NCBI GenBank assembly: GCA_046496745.1
Contig: JAWOGQ010000008.1
Span: forward strand, 1-19,706
Reading direction: 5' to 3'
Source: JBNJGT01 sp046496745
GTDB lineage: Archaea; Nanobdellota; Nanobdellia; Woesearchaeales; JACJVW01
Length of the DNA stretch: 19,706 nucleotides
Positions within the stretch are counted from its first letter, which is position 1. The number at the start of each line of letters is the position of its first letter. Under the pieces are notes generated by a model. That model was given only the letters and a program-made list of their open reading frames with translations, was not told the origin of the DNA and did not search any database. The position numbers and the translations under genes were made by a program. This document shows positions 1-7,291 of the stretch, one piece after another.

Positions 1-45
1 GTAGGTTTTGATGAACCAAGTCTTCGCCAGGCGCTTGAATTATAG
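1..45 (+). CDS. C-terminal tail of an upstream gene (partial)
   Basis: Frame 1 is open from the first base and reads VGFDEPSLRQALEL before a TAG stop. Its composition looks like a real protein tail. Only 14 residues are visible, so the protein cannot be identified. A T-rich stretch (about 54-98) follows the stop and would suit an archaeal oligo-T terminator. The next gene has its own TATA box at about 101, which supports the view that a transcription unit ends here. Confidence 0.5.
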   Translation, partial: VGFDEPSLRQALEL

Positions 46-100
46 CCCCGAAGATTTTTTTATTTTTTTGAAATCTTTCTGATTTTTTCTGATAAACCCT

Positions 101-110
101 GTTAAATAAT
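101..110 (+). promoter_or_regulatory. TATA box of the HD hydrolase gene
   Basis: GTTAAATAAT begins 27 bases before the ATG at 128. At this spacing transcription would start at or next to the start codon, giving a leaderless mRNA. No Shine-Dalgarno-like sequence precedes the ATG, which agrees with that. Confidence 0.55.
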
Positions 111-127
111 CCTTCTTTCTTAATCAC

Positions 128-610
128 ATGCAAAAAAAAGCCGAGTTATTGGCTCGCACATTTCATCAGGGTATCCTGCTCCGATGCAAAGAACCCCAGA
201 TCCAGCATCTTGAAGGAGTGGTTGAACTCATTAAAGAAGTTGGGATAAAGGATGATGAGATCATCGCTGCCGCCTGGCTTCATGATAGCCTTGAGGACAC
301 GGACCTTGACCCCTTAACAATCAAGAAGCATACCAGTGCCCGGGTCATGGAGTATGTCCAGAAATTGACCCGCGATACTGATCGCGAAGAATACCTGCAT
401 CGCATAAGAGAGGCACCTTATCCTGTACAGATAATAAAGCTTGCAGATGTCATGCAGAACTGCTCGATGCTTGATCGTGGATTAAGGGATGGAACCATTG
501 ATCGGTTGTTTACGGATTGCAGGAATCTTTATCTTTCTTTGGCAAAAAGACTCAATCCCGGATGGTACCAGCGGATAAAGAAATATTTGCGGGGAGATAA
601 TGGCGCTTGA
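128..610 (+). CDS. Small HD-domain hydrolase, SpoT/MESH1-like
   Basis: A 160-residue protein consisting of one HD metal-dependent phosphohydrolase domain. The motifs match the hydrolase half of RelA/SpoT proteins and small alarmone hydrolases: a first His at 27, the core WLHDSLEDTD with His52-Asp53 (metal ligands) and Glu56-Asp57 (the ED pair typical of SpoT hydrolases), and KLADVMQN at 104-111 matching the LADxxxN motif. No synthetase, TGS or ACT domain is present, so it resembles stand-alone MESH1-type enzymes. These cleave the 3' pyrophosphate of (p)ppGpp or act on related nucleotides; the substrate here is unknown, since canonical ppGpp signalling is not general in archaea. The stop overlaps the next gene by 11 bases, so the two are co-transcribed and probably linked in function. 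Class confidence is high, substrate confidence low. Confidence 0.82.
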   Translation: MQKKAELLARTFHQGILLRCKEPQIQHLEGVVELIKEVGIKDDEIIAAAWLHDSLEDTDLDPLTIKKHTSARVMEYVQKLTRDTDREEYLHRIREAPYPVQIIKLADVMQNCSMLDRGLRDGTIDRLFTDCRNLYLSLAKRLNPGWYQRIKKYLRGDNGA

Positions 611-1715
611 GGATAAGGTCTACAAGCACACTGCGCGGTATAATCTTTTTACCCATCTTAATTCATGGCTTTCCATCAATCCAAGCCATGGATGTCCTCT
701 TGATTGCGCTTATTGTGTCCAGGAAAAAGACCGCTGGTATTCAGGAAAAGGTGTCATTCGTGAATACACTCCTGAACATACCATTTCCCTCATCGAGAAT
801 GAGCCCCAGATGTCTAAGGATCGCCCTGTCGCATTGTACAATTTCACAGATCCTTTCCTTCCCAAAAATCGCGAAGACCTCTGCCAGATACTCAAGGCGA
901 TGGACAAGAAAAAATACAAGAATCCAGTAGGCCTTATCACAAAAAGTCTCCCTGACAAGAAGACCTTCAAGACCCTGAAGAGACTAAGGCATGTAAAGCC
1001 AATAATCCTTGTATCCTATGCAAACCTTCCAGATAACATAGTGAAAGCCTCCAAAAAGAACCGTCTCGCAGTCTTTAAGCAGGCAAAAAAGCACAAGATT
1101 CCGACTATCCAGTATTTTCGCCCCACTGTCAGAGAATGGTACGGTGACTTTGAGAAAAGCATAAGGAAAGCGGCTGAGGAAGTAACTCCTTATGCAGATG
1201 CAGTCTGTGTCTCAGGACTGATATACACTCCTGAAATTAAGGAGAAACTGCTCAAGCGAAAGGTTCCCCTGCCTGATTACGAACCAAATGGTGGAAAGCA
1301 CCTGAGATGGGAAGATCGCACTGATGTCATGCGCATATATCATGATGTAAAACCTGAAATGCCCATATTCTCAAGCACTTCCTGCGCTGTAAGCTATGTC
1401 CTGAAAATACCTAATTATAACGGATATTTCCCCTTAAGGAATCTGGAAGGTAATGGATGCAACGCACCATGTATCGACGAGCAGCGGGACCGTTGCAGAA
1501 AGGGGAGGAAGGTAAGCAATAGCTACCTAAAGAAACAATTCAGGCATCTGGACAAGAAATTCGAGCGCCGTGGCCAGGTGATACTCGTGGATGATTCCTT
1601 TGGTATGAAAGAGCATTACTACATTCGTCATAATACCTCACATATCACAATCAAATTCAGTGAGCAGGAAAAATATGGTCTGGCAAAGAAAGGCTGGTTC
1701 AGGCGAAACAAATAA
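600..1715 (+). CDS. Radical SAM protein, spore-photoproduct-lyase (SplB)-like
   Basis: A 371-residue radical SAM enzyme. The cluster motif is in NPSHGCPLDCAYC (Cys32, Cys36, Cys39; CxxxCxxC), which binds the 4Fe-4S cluster that cleaves S-adenosylmethionine. The run from the motif to ALYNFTDPFLP (about 78-88) and LITKS (112-116) resembles the COG1533 (SplB-like) group. Four further cysteines lie C-terminal (262, 287, 291, 299) and could bind an auxiliary cluster. The gene starts inside the preceding HD gene, with a purine-rich GGGGAGAT immediately upstream of the ATG, as expected for an operon-internal start. The radical SAM fold is secure. DNA-photoproduct repair is only one possibility, because many SplB-like archaeal proteins have no known substrate. 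Confidence 0.85.
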   Translation: MALEDKVYKHTARYNLFTHLNSWLSINPSHGCPLDCAYCVQEKDRWYSGKGVIREYTPEHTISLIENEPQMSKDRPVALYNFTDPFLPKNREDLCQILKAMDKKKYKNPVGLITKSLPDKKTFKTLKRLRHVKPIILVSYANLPDNIVKASKKNRLAVFKQAKKHKIPTIQYFRPTVREWYGDFEKSIRKAAEEVTPYADAVCVSGLIYTPEIKEKLLKRKVPLPDYEPNGGKHLRWEDRTDVMRIYHDVKPEMPIFSSTSCAVSYVLKIPNYNGYFPLRNLEGNGCNAPCIDEQRDRCRKGRKVSNSYLKKQFRHLDKKFERRGQVILVDDSFGMKEHYYIRHNTSHITIKFSEQEKYGLAKKGWFRRNK

Positions 1716-1719
1716 ATAC
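1711..1719 (+). promoter_or_regulatory. TATA box of the six-helix membrane protein gene
   Basis: AATAAATAC overlaps the stop codon of the radical SAM gene and lies 30 bases before the ATG at 1741. The spacing fits a leaderless transcript, so the membrane protein may be transcribed separately from the two genes before it. Confidence 0.45.
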
Positions 1720-1740
1720 TTCTTGGAACTCGCGTGAATC

Positions 1741-2307
1741 ATGGTAATACAGTACCAAAAGAATAGCAACTATATCATTGCAGCAGTTTTTGTCTTCCTT
1801 GCATATTACCTTGTGACAAAAGGTCTTGCCATAACTGAAGCAATAATTGTATCCTCAGCAATTGGCGTTTTCCTGGTAATCATCAATTCAAACAGGCTAT
1901 TCAAGGAGATCAACAAGAGAAATATACGTAAGTGCTACAAGAGAAGCATGAAATCACATTATTTTGAGCTTTTGAACACCAGCTTCGGTATTGTTCTTTT
2001 TGTGGGTGCTTACTATCTGTATGGCTATTCAAGCCTATTCTCAAACCTGCTGGTATTGATTGGCGTAGCCCTTCTTTTTGCAGTGCCATATTACATAAAC
2101 TATAAGAAAAAGCAACTCCTGAATAAGAAAGGAGACCTTGTCAGATCCTCTATACTGGCTTATTATTTCATAATACCTCTTATGGCCTCATGGTACATAA
2201 TACTGATACTATACACCGCAAGGTTATATTCTCTCTTTTTGGTTGTATTTCTCTATCTTGCAGTCTCCATGACCACAGGTTATATCAAGCTCAGGGTATA
2301 TGGCTGA
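1741..2307 (+). CDS. Six-helix integral membrane protein, unknown function
   Basis: A 188-residue hydrophobic protein that I do not recognise. Predicted membrane segments lie at about residues 11-30, 31-50, 78-97, 99-119, 136-159 and 162-181. They form three helix pairs separated by two very basic loops: 51-72 (NRLFKEINKRNIRKCYKRSM) and 121-134 (YKKKQLLNKK). By the positive-inside rule these loops should face the cytoplasm. No catalytic or transporter signature is visible. The gene follows the HD/radical SAM pair by 25 bases but seems to have its own TATA box. It ends 25 bases from the convergent pyrophosphatase gene. Confidence 0.75.
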   Translation: MVIQYQKNSNYIIAAVFVFLAYYLVTKGLAITEAIIVSSAIGVFLVIINSNRLFKEINKRNIRKCYKRSMKSHYFELLNTSFGIVLFVGAYYLYGYSSLFSNLLVLIGVALLFAVPYYINYKKKQLLNKKGDLVRSSILAYYFIIPLMASWYIILILYTARLYSLFLVVFLYLAVSMTTGYIKLRVYG

Positions 2308-2332
2308 TTGCATGTAAAGAATAAGTTAAAAA

Positions 2333-3238
2333 TTAAAAAGCATTCTCAAGTTTCGGAACAACCTGCTTTTTCCTGCTCATGACACCATCAAGCCAGACTT
2401 TGCCTTCCTTTGGCTCAACATCAAATGCTTTCCTGATTATGGTCTCATCATCCGAAACATAGAGCAGTTCAGAGCCTTCCTTCATGATATCTGTCAGGAT
2501 CAAGAGGATGCTGTGCCTGTCACTTTTCATCTCCTTGAGCTTTTCATACAGGGCATCTTTAACCGAGTCAAGCAAGGAAATATCAACAACCTCGATCTGT
2601 CCTATCCCAACCATGTTCCCGCTCATGTCAAAATCCTTGTAATCCCTGTTAATCAGTTCCTCAGGTGTGCTTCCTTCGATTGCGGATTTTACCTTGAACA
2701 TCTCAAGCCCCAAATCTTTTGTATCAGATACTCCGGAAAGTTGTGCAAGAGTCTCAGCAGCAATCCTGTCAAGGTCAGTGCATGTTGCAGACTTGAATAT
2801 GACAGTATCTGAAAGTATTGCACAAAGCATGATGCCTGACATCTTGTCGTCCAGCGGCACATTCATGAAATCATACATTGCCTTTATTATCGTGCAAGTG
2901 CATCCCACAGGCCAGACCCACATCTCCAGGGGTTCTTTTGTAGTAACATCCCCAAGCTTGTGATGGTCAACTATCCCTTTGATTGTTCCCATTGAAAGGT
3001 TTTCAAGGCTCTGGCTCACATCACTGTGATCAACAAGAAATATCTCCTTGTCTTTTGCATCAGTCAGTTTCTCCGGGACAGGAACACCGAACTTTTCAAG
3101 GACAAAACTTGTCTCAGGAGTTATGTCCCCTTGAATTGCTGGTGTCGCTTCATATCCTAGTTTTGTCTTCAGGTCTGCAAGCGCTATCGCTGCGCATACC
3201 GAATCCGTATCAGGGTTCTTGTGTCCTATTACATACAT
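2333..3238 (-). CDS. ppaC: Manganese-dependent inorganic pyrophosphatase, family II (DHH)
   Basis: A 301-residue soluble enzyme that hydrolyses pyrophosphate to two phosphates and so drives biosynthetic reactions. All family II signatures are present: VIGHKNPDTDS (His6, Asp10, Asp12), Asp70 in LVDHSD, the DHH motif at 91-93, Asp144 in ILSDT, and the C-terminal DHHA2 motif SRKKQ at 288-292, which binds the substrate phosphates. Length matches the compact form; there is no inserted CBS/DRTGG regulatory region. The gene starts 2 bases after the M20 peptidase stop, with a GGAGAGG Shine-Dalgarno sequence, so it is the second gene of a two-gene operon. This is one of the safest calls in the window. 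Confidence 0.95.
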   Translation of the reverse strand: MYVIGHKNPDTDSVCAAIALADLKTKLGYEATPAIQGDITPETSFVLEKFGVPVPEKLTDAKDKEIFLVDHSDVSQSLENLSMGTIKGIVDHHKLGDVTTKEPLEMWVWPVGCTCTIIKAMYDFMNVPLDDKMSGIMLCAILSDTVIFKSATCTDLDRIAAETLAQLSGVSDTKDLGLEMFKVKSAIEGSTPEELINRDYKDFDMSGNMVGIGQIEVVDISLLDSVKDALYEKLKEMKSDRHSILLILTDIMKEGSELLYVSDDETIIRKAFDVEPKEGKVWLDGVMSRKKQVVPKLENAF

Positions 3239-3240
3239 TG

Positions 3241-4260
3241 TTATCGCCTCTCCAAAAATTTTCTTAGTATATTTTCAATCTTTTCAATTGATTCGATCGA
3301 GACATGCTCATCATCCTGGTGGAAACTTCCATCGCCGTCAGCACCCCATATGATGCCTTCCATCCCATGCTTTGAAAGAAAGCGGGCGTCTGAAGCGCCA
3401 TGCGCAACTGCCAGTTCAGCGCCTGATAACTCCACCAAATCCCTGGTAAACCCCTCACTTGTTCCATAAAACATTGGTTCAATGGTTTTGACTTCAAGCT
3501 CACCTTTTATCTTTCCTCTTATCTCTTCAAGCACATTTTCAATATCATCATTCTCAGTATATCGTATGTCAAGCAAAGCCTCTGCATGATCTGGTATCTT
3601 GTTGAATGAATCACCACCATTGATCCTACCGATGTTAAGTGTCTTGTGCCAGTGACCTTCGTCCTTATCATTAAAAAATCCTTTGATTACCTCAAGATCC
3701 TCCATCAGCCCTTCGATCGCATTGATCCCTGACCATGGCCTTGATCCATGCCCGCTTTTTCCTGTAAAAGAGACCTTTGCCCTGGATACTCCTTTTGATT
3801 TCGTTATTATCTTTTTAGTATCCCCACCATCAAGAGCTATTGCAAATATTGGAGAGACACCTTCAAGTGCCTTTGCAGCACCGTTCTTTCCTCCGACTTC
3901 CTCATCACCTGTAATAAGAATCCCCACTTTCTCTGGAAATTCTTCCATCAGCTTAAGAGATATTGCAACCGCATATTTGTCATCCAGGCTACCCCTTCCA
4001 TAGATATTTCCATCCTTTTCTACTGGTTCAAACAATCCATCATCCGCATCAACTACATCGATATGAGACATCAGAAGGACAACCGCATCCTTTGGTATGC
4101 ACCTTATGCTGATAACCCCGTCATGTTCGATTCTCTCAGGCTTGTTTCCAGTCTCCTTTACTAGCTCTTCGATAAAATCAGCGCATCTTGCAATCTCATC
4201 AGGATTTTTTTGCATTGTCTTGTATCGCATAAGTTTCTTTGTGATCTCGATAGTATCCAT
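3241..4260 (-). CDS. M20-family metallopeptidase (ArgE/DapE-like deacylase)
   Basis: A 339-residue zinc peptidase or deacylase. Metal and catalytic residues are in place: SHIDVV (His66, Asp68), GRGSLDDK (bridging Asp93), GDEEVGG (catalytic Glu120, metal Glu121), Asp144, and a C-terminal His314 in GSFHQDDE. The dimerisation lid occupies about 155-260. M20 enzymes cleave N-acyl amino acids or short peptides, for example succinyl-diaminopimelate or acetylornithine; the substrate cannot be read from sequence. The frame is open further upstream to 4323, but I chose the ATG at 4260. It begins the conserved N-terminal helix and lies at leaderless distance from a TATA-like sequence at 4282-4291. The stop is 2 bases before the pyrophosphatase start, so the two form an operon. 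Confidence 0.9.
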   Translation of the reverse strand: MDTIEITKKLMRYKTMQKNPDEIARCADFIEELVKETGNKPERIEHDGVISIRCIPKDAVVLLMSHIDVVDADDGLFEPVEKDGNIYGRGSLDDKYAVAISLKLMEEFPEKVGILITGDEEVGGKNGAAKALEGVSPIFAIALDGGDTKKIITKSKGVSRAKVSFTGKSGHGSRPWSGINAIEGLMEDLEVIKGFFNDKDEGHWHKTLNIGRINGGDSFNKIPDHAEALLDIRYTENDDIENVLEEIRGKIKGELEVKTIEPMFYGTSEGFTRDLVELSGAELAVAHGASDARFLSKHGMEGIIWGADGDGSFHQDDEHVSIESIEKIENILRKFLERR

Positions 4261-4281
4261 AAGAAATATGATAAAATGCAT

Positions 4282-4291
4282 CCTTAAAAAA
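4282..4291 (-). promoter_or_regulatory. TATA box of the M20 peptidase / pyrophosphatase operon
   Basis: On the minus strand TTTTTTAAGG lies about 30 bases before the ATG at 4260. This supports the shorter start and a leaderless transcript. The 139 bases between this gene and the divergent zinc-ribbon gene hold both promoters. Confidence 0.5.
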
Positions 4292-4369
4292 GTATCGTAG
4301 CAACTTTTTGTATCAATTAACACTCTAGTATACGAAAAATTACTAAAACAGATTTATAGTAACATAATA

Positions 4370-4378
4370 TTTATAAAA
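4370..4378 (+). promoter_or_regulatory. TATA box of the zinc-ribbon gene
   Basis: TTTATAAAA begins exactly 30 bases before the ATG at 4400. This is a strong archaeal TATA box at leaderless spacing, and good support that the very small gene is real. Confidence 0.65.
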
Positions 4379-4399
4379 ATTAATAACCCTGAAAAATTT

Positions 4400-4558
4400 A
4401 TGAAAAGAACGAAAAAAAGAACTGAATTCCAGAAAGTAGTGGGGGTAAAAAAGGTAATTCGGTGCATCAGTTGTGGTGAGAAGATCACTGTGCAGAATTT
4501 CAACCAACTGAAATGTGCAAAATGTGGATACAGGGGATCAAATAAAGAATCCGCTTAA
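4400..4558 (+). CDS. Small zinc-ribbon protein (RpoP/Rpb12-like)
   Basis: A 52-residue basic protein, too short for routine gene calls. Its first residues are very Lys/Arg-rich (MKRTKKRTEF). It then has two CxxC knuckles, CISC (residues 22-25) and CAKCGYRG (39-46), separated by 13 residues, a typical treble-clef or ribbon zinc site. Size, knuckle spacing and the final CGYR resemble archaeal RNA polymerase subunit P (Rpb12), but generic zinc ribbons look similar, so I give no symbol. The gene has its own TATA box 30 bases upstream and no Shine-Dalgarno sequence. The reading frame continues after the TAA stop into a hydrophobic segment (separate entry). Reality of the gene is fairly secure; its role is not. 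Confidence 0.65.
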   Translation: MKRTKKRTEFQKVVGVKKVIRCISCGEKITVQNFNQLKCAKCGYRGSNKESA

Positions 4559-4648
4559 CTTATTCTGGATGGCAAAGAGTACATTATTATAGCTTTTGCT
4601 ATATTATCAACCTTGATTATTTACTTTATTATTGTAAAATATCTGTAA
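4559..4648 (+). other. In-frame hydrophobic extension after the zinc-ribbon stop
   Basis: Directly after the TAA at 4556-4558, and in the same frame, 29 sense codons follow before a second TAA. They encode a short polar lead (LILDGKEY) and then a single hydrophobic helix ending in IIYFIIVKYL. Read through, the pair would give a zinc-ribbon protein with a C-terminal membrane anchor, a common archaeal design. No ATG, GTG or TTG start in this frame and no Shine-Dalgarno sequence is seen, so independent translation is unlikely. A nonsense mutation, stop readthrough or a base error could each explain it. Confidence 0.35.
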
Positions 4649-4873
4649 ACCGCAATTCCCTAATATGTTAATTCTATTGCTTCCCTAATCAATAAGTCAA
4701 CCAAAACAATCCAAATACTCTAACCAGAACTTAAGCCAGAGCTCTAAACAGAACTACCAGAACACAGGATTCTCTAAAAATCAGAATAAGCTTATCCATA
4801 GATCATTCAAACAATGCTTGAATCGATTTTCCTGCTTTTTGCGAAAATAAGCTAGAATCAAGATATGAAAAAT
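4649..4873. other. AT-rich gene-free convergent region
   Basis: Between the zinc-ribbon gene (+) and the surface-protein gene (-) I see no gene. The region contains short degenerate repeats: CTCTAACCAGAACT at 4718-4731, CTCTAAACAGAACT at 4742-4755, and a looser CTCTAAAAATCAGAA at 4772-4786. No convincing hairpin, tRNA or further ORF was found. It probably holds the 3' ends of both convergent transcripts. Confidence 0.5.
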
Positions 4874-4929
4874 CTAATAGAAAAAGACTAATAGCAAGAT
4901 ACTAATAGAAAAATACTAATAGAAAAAAA
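4874..4929. repeat. Four tandem copies of a 14-bp repeat
   Basis: Four contiguous 14-bp units start at 4874, 4888, 4902 and 4916. All begin CTAATAG, followed by an A-rich half (AAAAAGA, CAAGATA, AAAAATA, AAAAAAA). The array ends on the base before the stop codon of the surface-protein gene, so it lies directly in that gene's 3' untranslated region. On the minus strand each unit carries a short T-run, so it may act as a serial oligo-T terminator. Confidence 0.7.
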
Positions 4930-6996
4930 TTATCTAAAAAGTCGGACAAGTAGTCCAACGCCAACAAGGATAACAACTATATATCCAAGGATCAAAAGCC
5001 CGATATATGCCTTGTCTGAGGTTGACATTCCATCCTCAACAGGTTCTGCTACAACATCTCCGGTAGGGGTGCCCCCGTTTGTAGTTCCTGTCTCGTTTGG
5101 AGTTATTACCACAACATCCTGATCGTCATCTCCGTTGTCATCTCCGTTATCTCCATTGCCGTTTCCATTGTTATTGCCGTTGGTGTCGCACTCTTCCACA
5201 CGCAGTGTCACGACCTCAAGATCATCATTCTCGTCGTCAACAAAGTTGTCACGATCAAAATAGGTGTAAGCTGCAATGGAATAGCTTCCACTCCTGATGT
5301 CATCAGGCAGGTCAATCCTGATCCTGTCTTCCCAGTCATCACCTTCATCAAGATCGATGTATAGTTTTTCGTACTCAAAATCAAGAGGACCGTTCTTTGC
5401 AACAAACACAACCTCATCTGAATCATCAGAACCAAGGTTCTCAATCCTTGCATTCAGATAAGTCCAGTCCCGCTGGCAAAGATCGAGATTACTGTCTTCA
5501 AGTTCTAGTTCACGGATCTCGATCATCTCATCAGGCTTTTCTATTTCAAAATCTATTTCCCAGTATTCCCCATGGGTTGCTCCGTTATCCTCGACATCCC
5601 CATACAGCTTGATCTCGATGGTGTAGGTATCTTCGTCAGTATCCCTGTCAATGGTGAAAGTATAACTTCCGCTTTCCTCATCACCCTGGTCGATGTCTCC
5701 AATATCCACATCCTCATCTTCATCAAGCTCATCTTCATCAACAAAAATGTTGAACTCAACATCTTCAAAATTTAGGTCTGCGCTTGAGCTATACCTGTTC
5801 TCAGCATTGAGAGTAATCTCTACTTCTGATCCTGGAGTTACCTCTTCAACATCATCACGGTTATCGTAATCATCACAGTCACCGTCTATGCAGATCTCAA
5901 GCTCTTCGATCTCAAGCCTGTTTTCAGCCTCCATTATAACATCTGAATTTGTGGTAAGTATGGTTGGAGCAGATACAACAAGCTCGCCAATGGTGTTTTC
6001 AGTATCTTCTGGATTATTCTCAAAGAAAGAATCAAGGTCTTCCGGAATACGAGCCCTAAGATTGACAGTTACTGTCTGGCCTGGCTGGATCTCATTAAGT
6101 TGTATACTGCTGTCCTGCTCAGTTACTGTTGGAAGGCTTCCTGTATCGACAACTCGGCTTACATAGCTGATGTCATACTTTGAAGCAGATGGCCAGCTCA
6201 CCACAACATTATTGATGCTTGATCCATCATTGTTAGTGATCGTGAAAGTTGCATCATCATAGATGTCATAATCACTATCATCATCATCAAGCTCAGGATT
6301 GCTTCGCTGCTGGGAGCTGCCTCCAAACTTTATATCAGAAACTGCAATGCCTTGACTGACATCGACAACAGTTATCTGGAAAGATTGTGTGTCTGATGAA
6401 TCACCATCTGAGACAGTCACATTCTGGTTATAGATTGTATCTTCACCAACAGTTGGTGCAGTCCATGTAAAGGTTGCATGGGTTGCATTTGTATTGCTCA
6501 GTGCCCCGATGCTTGAATCCTCCAGGCTCCAGGAGATGCTTCCATTGTCAGCCTGAGTATTGGTTGTCATTGTGAAAGACAATTGGTCTTCCTCATTCAC
6601 ACTCTTATCAGATATAGGATTGAGTGTTGGTCCTTCAGGAAGGTTTGTTATTGTCACATCAAATGTCTTATAATCTGTTGAATTTGTATCATTAACTGAG
6701 ACATTGAATGTATAGGTCTCATCTGCTGATACAAGCCCGAAATCCCAGTCAAGCGTAAAGGTATTCTCATCATTCTTTACAACCTCCACATTATGGTTCC
6801 CAAAACTCAGGGTTTCCGAGCCATTGATATAGAAAGTCGTTGTACCATTGTCAGCATTTGCCTCCAGTTCACCTGTCTGTTGTAGCGGTTCTCCCTCTGT
6901 AACTGTTATATCAGATATAGTAGGGAGGGTGGGCTGTGCTGCAACCATAGTACATAAAAAAATCATTACTAGTCCCATTAAGATAATTCGTTTCAT
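4930..6996 (-). CDS. Secreted, membrane-anchored surface protein with Ig-like domains
   Basis: A 688-residue protein with a clear signal peptide (MKRIILMGLVMIFLCTMVAA, cleavage likely before Gln21). Two cadherin/putative-Ig-like modules follow at about 22-117 and 122-213, with ITVTEGE and ISDKSVNEED openings. Next comes a DUF11-like repeat (about 216-360), then two acidic beta-rich CARDB-like modules (about 370-500 and 505-620). A low-complexity Asn/Gly/Asp linker (about 623-640) leads to one transmembrane helix at about 664-685 and a basic tail (RLFR), giving a C-terminal anchor with the body outside the cell. Many NxS/T sequons suggest N-glycosylation. The ATG at 6996 was chosen over the upstream in-frame start at 7026 because it begins the signal peptide and follows a G-rich GGGGGT. 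It is probably an S-layer or adhesion protein; the partner is unknown. Confidence 0.8.
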   Translation of the reverse strand: MKRIILMGLVMIFLCTMVAAQPTLPTISDITVTEGEPLQQTGELEANADNGTTTFYINGSETLSFGNHNVEVVKNDENTFTLDWDFGLVSADETYTFNVSVNDTNSTDYKTFDVTITNLPEGPTLNPISDKSVNEEDQLSFTMTTNTQADNGSISWSLEDSSIGALSNTNATHATFTWTAPTVGEDTIYNQNVTVSDGDSSDTQSFQITVVDVSQGIAVSDIKFGGSSQQRSNPELDDDDSDYDIYDDATFTITNNDGSSINNVVVSWPSASKYDISYVSRVVDTGSLPTVTEQDSSIQLNEIQPGQTVTVNLRARIPEDLDSFFENNPEDTENTIGELVVSAPTILTTNSDVIMEAENRLEIEELEICIDGDCDDYDNRDDVEEVTPGSEVEITLNAENRYSSSADLNFEDVEFNIFVDEDELDEDEDVDIGDIDQGDEESGSYTFTIDRDTDEDTYTIEIKLYGDVEDNGATHGEYWEIDFEIEKPDEMIEIRELELEDSNLDLCQRDWTYLNARIENLGSDDSDEVVFVAKNGPLDFEYEKLYIDLDEGDDWEDRIRIDLPDDIRSGSYSIAAYTYFDRDNFVDDENDDLEVVTLRVEECDTNGNNNGNGNGDNGDDNGDDDQDVVVITPNETGTTNGGTPTGDVVAEPVEDGMSTSDKAYIGLLILGYIVVILVGVGLLVRLFR

Positions 6997-7040
6997 AGTT
7001 AAACCCCCATTGTGAGATGTTATCACTAAAGAGTAAAATT

Positions 7041-7054
7041 AACTTTATAAAGTT
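7041..7054 (-). promoter_or_regulatory. Candidate TATA box of the surface-protein gene
   Basis: AACTTTATAAAGTT is a perfect 14-bp palindrome containing a TATA core. It lies about 45-58 bases before the start at 6996, so the mRNA would have a leader of roughly 20-25 bases that contains the GGGGGT ribosome-binding sequence. The rest of 7055-7245 shows no supported gene. Confidence 0.45.
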
Positions 7055-7245
7055 TTCCCTGTTTTGGTCAATATAAGCAGAAAAAAAGATTAAGGGGGTA
7101 CAGAGCCTCAATATCAGCTAAAATAAGAATATGACCTATTCTTCTAATCAAAAGAGTGCGATGCGTAAACCCACACCTTCAATATGTTTATCACCCTTCC
7201 TGAGTTCTCCTGTTATGAATTGTTTCTTCAATGAAAAGACAAAAA

Positions 7246-7257
7246 GAATTTAAAGAG
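7246..7257 (+). promoter_or_regulatory. TATA box of the RuBisCO gene
   Basis: GAATTTAAAGAG lies about 42 bases before the ATG at 7292, which predicts a leader of about 10-15 bases containing the Shine-Dalgarno sequence. This differs from the leaderless spacing of most other promoters here. Confidence 0.4.
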
Positions 7258-7279
7258 AAGCTATCATAATCCTTTAAAA

Positions 7280-7286
7280 GAGGTGA
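7280..7286 (+). promoter_or_regulatory. Shine-Dalgarno sequence that sets the RuBisCO start
   Basis: GAGGTGA lies 5 bases before the ATG at 7292. The in-frame GTG at 7283 lies inside this sequence, so it is not the start. The protein begins MEYINKKY. Confidence 0.75.
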
Positions 7287-7291
7287 ATTGC

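Noticed and set aside
4261..4323. Upstream start for the M20 peptidase
   Set aside because: The extra 21 residues run through the TATA box region and are not family-like.
4874..4929. CRISPR array
   Set aside because: The units are 14 bp and directly contiguous, with no spacers and no cas genes. It is a simple tandem repeat.
7139..7229. Short minus-strand coding-like stretch (LKKQFITGELRKGDKHIE...)
   Set aside because: It is about 27 codons, preceded by a stop, with only a TTG start and no fitting promoter. It could be an old gene fragment, but nothing supports it.
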